Below, one piece after another: positions 8,506 through 15,278 of a stretch of DNA of 64,000 nt. The stretch lies in the NCBI RefSeq assembly GCF_030546645.1, contig NZ_JAUOTO010000001.1, forward strand, positions 682,001-746,000, read 5' to 3'. The position numbers and the translations under genes are program-made. Positions within the stretch are counted from its first letter, which is position 1. Every line of letters begins with the position of its first letter. The notes under the pieces were generated by a model, which searched no databases, was not told the DNA's origin, and worked only from the letters and a program-made list of their open reading frames with translations. The stretch is from Flavitalea plasmicola. GTDB lineage: Bacteria; Bacteroidota; Bacteroidia; Chitinophagales; Chitinophagaceae.

Positions 8506-9801
8506 ATGTCAAAAGATCAATATATATCTGCTGAAGAAGCCCTCCGCCAGGTGCGGACCGGGGACAGGGTCTTTATCCATGGCAGCGCGGCTACTCCCGT
8601 ACACCTGGTAAAAGCCCTGCAGGCAAGGCACCACGAGCTGCATCACGTCGAGCTGGTAAGTATCACTACCCTGGGCGACCTGGATTTCGACAATCCGCTC
8701 TACAGGGGAAGCTTTTTTTATAATTCCCTTTTTGTCTCTGCCTGCACGCGGTCAGTCGTCAATAGCCTGGACGGTGATTATGTACCCATTTTTCTCAGCC
8801 AGATACCGCAGCTGTTTACAAAGAATATCCTTCCCCTGGACGTGGCCCTCATCCAGGTGTCCCCGCCTGATGAACATGGCTACTGTTCCCTGGGAACCTC
8901 GGTAGATGTTGCCCGGGCAGCCGTAGATGTGGCTCGTCATGTCATCGCACAGGTGAACCCCCGCATGCCTCGTACCCACGGGGATGGCTTTCTCCATGTC
9001 CGGGATATCGATGCCCTCGTTTGGCACCAGGCTGAGCTGCCCGAGACGGATTATTCCGGCAAGTCCAATATCATCGTTGAGAAGATAGGGGAGAACATCG
9101 CCTCCCTGATCGAGGACGGCGCCACCTTGCAGCTGGGCATCGGCAATATACCGGACCAGGTGCTGCGGAACCTCACAGGGCATAAAGACCTGGGGCTGCA
9201 TACCGAAATGCTGTCCGACGGCGTCATCCCCCTCATCGAACGCGGAGTGATCAACAATCGCCGGAAGAAGCTCAACCCCGGTTATTCCGTTACCAGCTTT
9301 ATCAACGGCACCCGCCGCATCTTCGACTTTGTCGATGACAATCCCGAAATGCGGGTGATGGATATCGCCTATGTGAATGATACCAGCATCATCCGGCAAA
9401 ATCCGAAAGCCACCGCCATCAACAGCGCGATCGAAATAGACCTGACTGGCCAGGTATGTGCCGATTCCATGGGTACTTATCAATATTCGGGCATTGGCGG
9501 CCAGATGGATTTTATCAGGGGAGCTTCCCTGTCGGAGAATGGGCTCCCGATCATAGCATTGCCCTCCGTGACCGCTTCCGGCATATCGCGCATCGTTCCC
9601 TTCCTGAAGGAAGGTGCCGGCGTAGTCACCACCCGGGGACATGTGCATTGGGTCGTCACGGAGTACGGGAAAGTCGATCTGTTCGGTAAGAACCTGAAGC
9701 AAAGAGCCCATGCGCTGATACAGATCGCGCACCCCGCGCATCGCGAATGGCTGGAAAAGGCTTTTTACCAACGTTATAAATCAACTACAATACACAATTA
9801 A
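8506..9801 (+). CDS. Acetyl-CoA hydrolase/CoA-transferase family protein
   Basis: A 431-residue enzyme of the family I CoA-transferases (acetyl-CoA hydrolase, 4-hydroxybutyrate or succinyl-CoA:acetate transferase group). It moves CoA between carboxylic acids through a glutamyl-CoA intermediate. Visible motifs are the N-terminal SAEEALRQVRTGDRVFIHG, the GIGNIPD loop (ATLQLGIGNIPDQVL), the catalytic-glutamate segment SAIEIDLTGQ (Glu310), and the glycine-rich GIGGQMDF. It lies 6 bp after yceI and 10 bp before an AdhP-type dehydrogenase. This neighbourhood suggests an acetate, butyrate or ethanol fermentation branch switched on with the oxidase genes. The exact acid substrate cannot be told from sequence. 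Confidence 0.9.
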   Translation: MSKDQYISAEEALRQVRTGDRVFIHGSAATPVHLVKALQARHHELHHVELVSITTLGDLDFDNPLYRGSFFYNSLFVSACTRSVVNSLDGDYVPIFLSQIPQLFTKNILPLDVALIQVSPPDEHGYCSLGTSVDVARAAVDVARHVIAQVNPRMPRTHGDGFLHVRDIDALVWHQAELPETDYSGKSNIIVEKIGENIASLIEDGATLQLGIGNIPDQVLRNLTGHKDLGLHTEMLSDGVIPLIERGVINNRRKKLNPGYSVTSFINGTRRIFDFVDDNPEMRVMDIAYVNDTSIIRQNPKATAINSAIEIDLTGQVCADSMGTYQYSGIGGQMDFIRGASLSENGLPIIALPSVTASGISRIVPFLKEGAGVVTTRGHVHWVVTEYGKVDLFGKNLKQRAHALIQIAHPAHREWLEKAFYQRYKSTTIHN

Positions 9802-9811
9802 AAATAATTAT

Positions 9812-10846
9812 ATGTTGCCAAAAACAATGAAAGCTGCCGTCGTTCGTGCATTCGGGCAGCCCCTGCAGATAGAGCAAAGACCCGTCCCCGAACCTAAGGC
9901 CCACCAGGTGCTGGTGAAAGTGATCGCCAGCGGCGTTTGTCACACCGACCTTCACGCCGCCAGCGGCGACTGGCCCGTCAAGCCTAAGCTGCCGCTGGTG
10001 CCCGGCCACGAAGCCATCGGCTATGTCGCGGCAGCCGGACCGGAAGTAACAAATGTAAAGGAAGGCGATATCGTAGGTGTGCCCTGGTTATACAGCGCCT
10101 GCGGATGCTGCGAATATTGCACGACGGGCTGGGAAACCTTATGCGAACAGCAGCAGAATGGTGGCTACAGCGTCGACGGAGGCTATGCCGAGTATGTCAT
10201 CGCAGATGCCCGCTATGTCGGCCGCTTCCCTTCCGGTATCAACTTTATCGAGATGGCGCCCATCATCTGTGCCGGCGTCACCGTGTATAAAGGCCTGAAA
10301 GAGACGGAAACAAAACCCGGGCAATGGGTAGCCATATCCGGTATCGGCGGCCTGGGGCACCTGGCTGTCCAATATGCCAGGGCCATGGGGCTGCGGGTCG
10401 CAGCCATCGACATCGACGACGACAAGCTGCAACTGGCAAAAGACCTCGGCGCCAGCCTGACGGTGAACGCCCTCAAAGAGGATCCGGGCGCCTTCCTGAA
10501 GAAAGAGACAGGCGGCATGCACGGGGTGCTGGTTACGGCCGTTTCACCCATCGCATTCCGGCAGGGACTGTCCGCATTAAGACGCAAAGGGACACTGTCA
10601 CTCAATGGTCTTCCCCCCGGGAGCTTCGACCTGCCTATTTTCGAGACTGTGCTCAACCGCCTGACGGTGAGGGGCTCTATTGTGGGCACCCGCCAGGACC
10701 TGCAGGAAGCCATCGACTTTGCCGTACAGGGAAAAGTTAAAGCTACGGTCCACACAGCCTCCCTGGAAGCCATCAATGGGGTCTTCGATGAAATGAGAGC
10801 CGGCGATATCCAGGGGCGCATCGTGATGAAGATCGCGGAACCCTGA
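9812..10846 (+). CDS. adhP: Zinc-dependent alcohol dehydrogenase, AdhP type
   Basis: A 344-residue medium-chain dehydrogenase that interconverts primary alcohols and aldehydes with NAD(H). The catalytic zinc site is seen in GVCHTDLH and PLVPGHEAIG. The structural zinc loop has its four cysteines in CGCCEYCTTGWETLC, and the NAD fold has GIGGLGHLAVQYA. It closes the yceI operon. Together with the CoA transferase it would let acetyl-CoA or aldehydes serve as electron sinks when oxygen is short. ATG at 9827 (MKAAVV) is a possible alternative start that fits the usual family N-terminus. Substrate specificity is inferred from family only. Confidence 0.92.
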   Translation: MLPKTMKAAVVRAFGQPLQIEQRPVPEPKAHQVLVKVIASGVCHTDLHAASGDWPVKPKLPLVPGHEAIGYVAAAGPEVTNVKEGDIVGVPWLYSACGCCEYCTTGWETLCEQQQNGGYSVDGGYAEYVIADARYVGRFPSGINFIEMAPIICAGVTVYKGLKETETKPGQWVAISGIGGLGHLAVQYARAMGLRVAAIDIDDDKLQLAKDLGASLTVNALKEDPGAFLKKETGGMHGVLVTAVSPIAFRQGLSALRRKGTLSLNGLPPGSFDLPIFETVLNRLTVRGSIVGTRQDLQEAIDFAVQGKVKATVHTASLEAINGVFDEMRAGDIQGRIVMKIAEP

Positions 10847-10853
10847 TAAGGCA

Positions 10854-10918
10854 TGACGAAGATCATATCCGCATAAAACAATGGTCATATTCCCGTTCAC
10901 GCTATGAAATTATTTTGC
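10854..10918 (+). promoter_or_regulatory. Tandem-operator promoter of the 10935 gene
   Basis: Distal operator TGACGAAGATCA (10854-10865) is strict. The proximal site AAACAATGGTCA (10876-10887) keeps only the promoter-side half GTCA. The centres are 22 bp apart. The -7 box TATTTTGC (10911-10918) begins after 23 bp. The predicted start near 10923 excludes the ATG at 10920 and supports translation from 10935. Confidence 0.7.
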
Positions 10919-10934
10919 CATGGGAGCACATACT

Positions 10935-11330
10935 ATGAAGTCAATAAATACCCGGCAGCTTCTGCTCAAAGAAGTGCAGGAGGAATTCAGCAGAAATTAT
11001 CCCTACCTGAAAATAGATTTTACCAGGGGGAAGGGAGAGAAACGGGTTGCTTCCATAAATGGCGCTGGCAAAACAGATGGCGCCAGCCAGCCGGACGACC
11101 AGGGCGAGTCAATAAGATCTGCCGCACAAAAGCTGCTGTGGACCGATTTCGGCGTTTCGGACAATATGAAGGTCAGTGAGTTGGAAGTGCTGCTACAGTA
11201 CGAGTTCGGCCTGCCTGCGCAAGTGCTGCGAAAGAGCGGCAACCTCTGGCTGGAAACTTCCATGACCGACCATTGGACCCTTCGCCAGCAAAACGATCGC
11301 GGTCAGGACATGGCATTGGGATTTGCATAA
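10935..11330 (+). CDS. Conserved small cytoplasmic protein of unknown function
   Basis: A 131-residue soluble protein with no signal or membrane segment. I do not recognise a named domain. The sequence has an N-terminal helical segment (INTRQLLLKEVQEEFSRNYPYLKIDF) and a polar, low-complexity middle (about 36-60). A compact C-terminal half follows with MKVSELEVLLQYEFGLPAQVLRKSGNLWLETSM-type alternation, ending MTDHWTLRQQNDRGQDMALG. The start is set at ATG 10935 because the predicted transcription start lies downstream of the longer ATG. It has its own tandem-operator promoter and stops 9 bp from the convergent regulator gene. It is probably a stress effector of the regulon; the function is open. 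Confidence 0.7.
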   Translation: MKSINTRQLLLKEVQEEFSRNYPYLKIDFTRGKGEKRVASINGAGKTDGASQPDDQGESIRSAAQKLLWTDFGVSDNMKVSELEVLLQYEFGLPAQVLRKSGNLWLETSMTDHWTLRQQNDRGQDMALGFA

Positions 11331-11339
11331 TACCCCTCC

Positions 11340-12407
11340 CTAATATAAGAGATTATTGAGACGGCTGAGGTCCGTGATCCGGATCTTGCCGTCCTTGATC
11401 TCGATGAGTTTTTCAGATTTGAAATCGCTGAGTGTTCGAATAAGCGACTCCGTCGCCGTACCGACATACTGCGCGATGTCCTCCCTGCTTATATCCAGCG
11501 CCTGCCCTGGCTTCGCCCCGCCTTCCTCCTTATTGAACTTGGCATGGATATCCACCAGCGCCTTGGCCACCCGCTTGCGCAGCGATCCATAGGCAAGGCT
11601 GAGTAGCCGCTCCTCCTTCTCCTGCACATTCTGGGCGATCAGGCGGATGAACTTCGTAGCCACCGTAATATCGTTAAAGACACCATTGACGAACTCGTCC
11701 CGGGGGACCATCACCACTTCGGCATCTTCCAGGACAACAGCCGTATCCTCATAGTTTTTACCTTCCAGCAATGGAAGATAGCCTATGAAGTCGCCCGCAG
11801 CATAAAAATTAGTAATATATTCTTTGCCGTCATCGTTCACCCTGGAGGCTTTTATCTTTCCTTTCTTCAGGTAATAGAGCACTTTGGGCCGCTTGCCTTC
11901 CGAATACAAAGTGAGCTTTTTGGCCAGGTCCTCCGTCTCATAGGTATCCAGCTGCATATTCAGGAGGCCGGAGCTGTTCAGGTCCTTGATCAGCTCGCTC
12001 ACGCCTTTCTCATCTGGCGCATATTTGGATTGAAGAACGTCATATTTCTTCAGGCGCACCTCTATGGCATTCAATAATTCGATGTCATCGAAAGGTTTGG
12101 TGATGTAATCGTCCGCGCCCATCTCCATGCCCTTCCTGAAATCGCCCCGCTCCGTCTTTGCCGTCAGGAAGATGAAGGGTATGTTTTCCGTTGCCGCATT
12201 CTTCCGCAGCAGATGCAATACGCCATAACCATCCAGCTCCGGCATCATAATGTCGCAGATGACCAGGTCGGGTTTTTCCCTGATCGCCGCTTCCACCCCC
12301 CGTTTGCCATTCTCCGCCGTAAAAGTCTCATATCCTGCCAGTGAAAGGATCTCGGCTATATTTTCACGAATGTCGTCATGGTCGTCGATCACGAGCAATC
12401 TGCGCAT
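11340..12407 (-). CDS. Receiver-CRP/FNR fusion response regulator (first copy)
   Basis: A 355-residue transcription factor that joins a two-component receiver to a CRP/FNR module. The receiver (1-120) has the acidic pocket Asp9/Asp11, phospho-acceptor Asp52 (CDIMMPELDG), Thr82 and Lys104. A cyclic-nucleotide-binding-like barrel follows (about 150-265), then a winged helix (about 275-355) with ISREDIAQYVGTATESLIRTL. The recognition helix keeps Glu320 and Arg324, the pair that reads TGA in FNR. The position that gives CRP its TGTGA preference is Thr. No FNR-type cysteine cluster is present. It is the best candidate, with its paralogue at 31237, to bind the TGAY-N4-RTCA operators. It lies divergent from ccoI. 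Confidence 0.93.
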   Translation of the reverse strand: MRRLLVIDDHDDIRENIAEILSLAGYETFTAENGKRGVEAAIREKPDLVICDIMMPELDGYGVLHLLRKNAATENIPFIFLTAKTERGDFRKGMEMGADDYITKPFDDIELLNAIEVRLKKYDVLQSKYAPDEKGVSELIKDLNSSGLLNMQLDTYETEDLAKKLTLYSEGKRPKVLYYLKKGKIKASRVNDDGKEYITNFYAAGDFIGYLPLLEGKNYEDTAVVLEDAEVVMVPRDEFVNGVFNDITVATKFIRLIAQNVQEKEERLLSLAYGSLRKRVAKALVDIHAKFNKEEGGAKPGQALDISREDIAQYVGTATESLIRTLSDFKSEKLIEIKDGKIRITDLSRLNNLLY

Positions 12408-12461
12408 GGATGATTTATTTTAAATTTCAGGCAGTAAGTTACTAAAAGGTAAAAATTTCCG

Positions 12462-12527
12462 CAATAATATAAATTAAAAAGAAAACCCCCGGCTGACCAG
12501 GATCAGTATTTACACTGATAACCGTCA
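12462..12527 (-). promoter_or_regulatory. Candidate autoregulatory promoter of the receiver-CRP gene
   Basis: Read leftwards, the two ccoI operators (12494-12505 and 12516-12527) are followed by TATTATTG (12462-12469). The spacing is one base longer than in the other modules (24 instead of 23 bp). The arrangement mimics the shared-operator divergent promoters elsewhere in the window. The off-by-one spacing keeps this tentative. Confidence 0.4.
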
Positions 12528-12558
12528 TATTCCCGGAAAACGCTCGATTTTATCTTGC
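12494..12558 (+). promoter_or_regulatory. Tandem-operator promoter of ccoI
   Basis: Two strict palindromes, TGACCAGGATCA (12494-12505) and TGATAACCGTCA (12516-12527), lie 22 bp apart. After 23 bp comes the -7 box TATCTTGC (12551-12558). The predicted start near 12563 is only about 3 nt from the ccoI ATG, so the transcript would be nearly leaderless. Confidence 0.85.
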
Positions 12559-12565
12559 CGTCCAT

Positions 12566-14986
12566 ATGGAAACCACCACCACCGGCATAAAGATCACCTG
12601 CTACCACTGTGGAGACCCTTGCTTATCTACCCCCGTTACCCTGGGCGAAAAAGCCTTTTGCTGTGAGGGCTGCAAGACCGTATACCAGCTGTTGGATCAT
12701 GGTGGTCTGTGCGAATATTACCGGCTGAATGACAAGCCAGGCGTCCCTCGCACGGATCCCGGCCATAAGGATAAATTCGCTTTCCTGGCCGATGAGAAAA
12801 TAGCAGGACGCTTTGTTATTTTTCGCGATGACCGCGAAACCCATGCCCGGTTCTATCTTCCGCAGATCCATTGCAGCTCCTGCCTCTTCCTCCTGGAGAA
12901 CCTGCATCGCCTGGATGCAGGAGTGATCTCCTCCCGTGTGGACTTTGCCGCCAGGGAGGTCGCCATTGTCTTCAACCACCATGAAATGAATATCCGGCAG
13001 CTGGCCGAGCTGCTATCCGCCACCGGGTATGAACCCTACATCAGCCTGCGCGACCTGGGACAGTCCCGGCCACCCGCTGCCAGGGGCAACGTATACAGAC
13101 TGGGCATCGCCGGTTTCTGCTTTGCCAACATCATGCTGATGAGCTTTCCCGAATACCTGGGGCTGGAAGGGTCCGAACCCTTGCTCCGGAGCTGGTTTCG
13201 TATGCTGAACCTGGCACTGGCCATACCCGTGTTCTTTTACAGCGCCCAGCCTTTTTACCGCAGTGCCTGGAAAGGCTTACGGAATAAATTTCTCAATATC
13301 GATGCCCCGATAGCCCTCGCCATCATCGTCACTTTCATACGCAGTGCATATGAGGTGCTGTCCGGTACAGGCGCCGGCTATTTCGACTCCATGACTGGCA
13401 TTGTTTTTTTTATGCTGGCAGGTCGTGCGCTCCAGGACAGGACCCAGCGACGATTGTCCTTCGAAAGGGACTATACTTCTTACTTTCCCATCGCCGTCAG
13501 CTTGCTCCAGGACGGTAAAGAGGTCCCCCGGACATTGCCGGAGATCCGCTGCGGCGATACGCTGGTCATCCACCATGGTGAGCTGATACCCGCCGATGGG
13601 ATCATTACCCGGGGACAAGCGCTTATTGATTACAGTTTTGTCACGGGGGAATCGCTGCCTGTGGCAAAAGAGCTGGGCGAGCTGGTGTATGCCGGCGGTC
13701 GCCAGACCGGACCCGCCCTGGAAATATTAGTGGTGAAAGAAGTAGCCCAGAGCTATCTCACCCAGCTATGGAACAGGCATGAAGAAAAGAAGGAAGAACA
13801 TTCCTATATTCATCTGCTCAGCCGCTGGTTCACCTATATAGTCCTGACCATCGCCACCGGCGCTGCCATCTACTGGTGGATCTTCGACCCCGCCCGGATC
13901 GCCGGCGCCGTTACTGCCGTGCTGATCGTAGCCTGCCCTTGCGCGTTGCTGCTGTCCAGCACCTTTACCAACGGTAATATCCTGCGGATCCTGGGCAACA
14001 ATGGCCTTTACCTGCGTAATGCCCGCGTCATCGAAAATATTGCCGCCACCACCCATATCGTGTTCGATAAGACGGGCACCCTGACGACGCCAGGGGACGA
14101 TGCCGTCACCTACGAAGGCAGCCCGCTTACTCCTGCGCAACTGGAGGCCATCGCCGTGCTGGCAGCCCAATCCACCCACCCGCTTAGCAAGGCGCTGACC
14201 CGGCACCTGGGTAGGGCAGAACGTCTTGCCATTGCCGGCTTCAGAGAGTCTCCGGGAAAAGGAGTAGAAGGCTGGATCGACGGACAAAAACTGTCCATCG
14301 GTAGCCGCCTGTTCGTGACGGGTCTGCCATCGGCAGGCACGGAAACCCGCGTGTACGTCGCCTGGAACAACCAGCTCATGGGACATTTCCGGTTCTCTAA
14401 CCATTACAGGGATGGGATTCCCGCACTGGTGCAAACGCTTGGCCGTCGTTTCCGCCTCTCCCTTCTCTCCGGCGACAACGACAGGGAAAGGAGCCGGCTG
14501 CAGGCCTTCATGGGAAGGAACGCCCGCATTTTTTTCAACCGGACACCCGAAAAAAAGGCGGCCTACATATCTCAATTGCAGCAGCTGGGGGAAAAGGTCA
14601 TGATGATCGGGGACGGCCTCAACGATGCCGGGGCCCTGCGACAAAGCGATACGGGTATCGCCCTGGCGGAAGACCACCATTCATTTACGCCTTCCAGCCA
14701 TGCCATCCTGGAAGCTTCCCGGCTCCAACGTCTTCCCCAATTCATCCGGTTCTGCCGCATGGCCGGGAGGATCATTCTCGCCAGCTTCATCCTTTCCATT
14801 CTCTATAATGTCATCGGCCTTTCATTTGCCGTGCGGGGTCAGCTTTCGCCGCTGATCGCGGCCATCCTCATGCCTTCCAGCTCGCTGAGCATACTCATCC
14901 TCACTTACAGCTCCGTCAATTGGGCCGCAAAATACCTGGGATTCAACCTTTCCCCTCCAGCTGAGAAGGATCATGCGTCCCGCTAA
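12566..14986 (+). CDS. ccoI: Copper-translocating P-type ATPase for cbb3 oxidase assembly (CcoI/FixI)
   Basis: An 806-residue P1B-type ATPase that supplies copper for the binuclear centre of cbb3 oxidase. The N-terminus has the cysteine-rich segment of FixI/CcoI (CYHCGDPC and CCEGC, about 12-35), then a heavy-metal domain with HCSSC. The membrane CPC motif is at 457-459 (VACPCALLLSS), the phosphorylation site DKTGTLT at Asp501, and the hinge GDGLNDAGAL near 680. It heads the oxidase cluster. Its last codons contain the operators of the next promoter. The ATG at 12566 sits almost at the predicted transcription start. The length is typical for the family. Confidence 0.95.
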   Translation: METTTTGIKITCYHCGDPCLSTPVTLGEKAFCCEGCKTVYQLLDHGGLCEYYRLNDKPGVPRTDPGHKDKFAFLADEKIAGRFVIFRDDRETHARFYLPQIHCSSCLFLLENLHRLDAGVISSRVDFAAREVAIVFNHHEMNIRQLAELLSATGYEPYISLRDLGQSRPPAARGNVYRLGIAGFCFANIMLMSFPEYLGLEGSEPLLRSWFRMLNLALAIPVFFYSAQPFYRSAWKGLRNKFLNIDAPIALAIIVTFIRSAYEVLSGTGAGYFDSMTGIVFFMLAGRALQDRTQRRLSFERDYTSYFPIAVSLLQDGKEVPRTLPEIRCGDTLVIHHGELIPADGIITRGQALIDYSFVTGESLPVAKELGELVYAGGRQTGPALEILVVKEVAQSYLTQLWNRHEEKKEEHSYIHLLSRWFTYIVLTIATGAAIYWWIFDPARIAGAVTAVLIVACPCALLLSSTFTNGNILRILGNNGLYLRNARVIENIAATTHIVFDKTGTLTTPGDDAVTYEGSPLTPAQLEAIAVLAAQSTHPLSKALTRHLGRAERLAIAGFRESPGKGVEGWIDGQKLSIGSRLFVTGLPSAGTETRVYVAWNNQLMGHFRFSNHYRDGIPALVQTLGRRFRLSLLSGDNDRERSRLQAFMGRNARIFFNRTPEKKAAYISQLQQLGEKVMMIGDGLNDAGALRQSDTGIALAEDHHSFTPSSHAILEASRLQRLPQFIRFCRMAGRIILASFILSILYNVIGLSFAVRGQLSPLIAAILMPSSSLSILILTYSSVNWAAKYLGFNLSPPAEKDHASR

Positions 14987-15026
14987 CAATCGTCATTAAG
15001 AAACTATGCGGTTAAAAATATTTTTG
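14962..15026 (+). promoter_or_regulatory. Tandem-operator promoter of ccoS-ccoNO, inside the ccoI 3' end
   Basis: Distal site TGAGAAGGATCA (14962-14973) lies within ccoI codons. Proximal site TAACAATCGTCA (14984-14995) starts on the ccoI stop codon. The centres are 22 bp apart. After 23 bp is TATTTTTG (15019-15026), a perfect -7 box. The predicted start is near 15031, 23 nt before ccoS. Confidence 0.75.
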
Positions 15027-15053
15027 CTGATAACAACTTTACAAATCTGAAGT

Positions 15054-15278
15054 ATGAGCGCCATTCTCCTGCTTTTAATAGTAAGCCTTTCGGTAGCCTC
15101 CCTGTTCCTGGGCGCCTTCATCTGGGGCGTAAAGCACCACCAGTTCGACGACGGGTATGCACCGCCCCGCCGCATATTATTCGATGACCAGCCTGTTGAA
15201 AATATTCCGGGTAACTCCGCCAACGAACATAAGATCCAATCGCGCTCAATCAATCAAAACAGATCACATGCAAATTGA
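15054..15278 (+). CDS. ccoS: CcoS, cbb3 oxidase maturation protein
   Basis: A 74-residue single-span membrane protein. CcoS is needed for cofactor insertion into cbb3 oxidase. The helix at about 4-26 (ILLLLIVSLSVASLFLGAFIWGV) is followed by the family hallmark KHHQFDD, then a short hydrophilic tail longer than usual. It lies between ccoI and ccoNO and overlaps the ccoNO start by 11 bp, which suggests translational coupling. The N-terminal motif and context make the call firm. Confidence 0.92.
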   Translation: MSAILLLLIVSLSVASLFLGAFIWGVKHHQFDDGYAPPRRILFDDQPVENIPGNSANEHKIQSRSINQNRSHAN

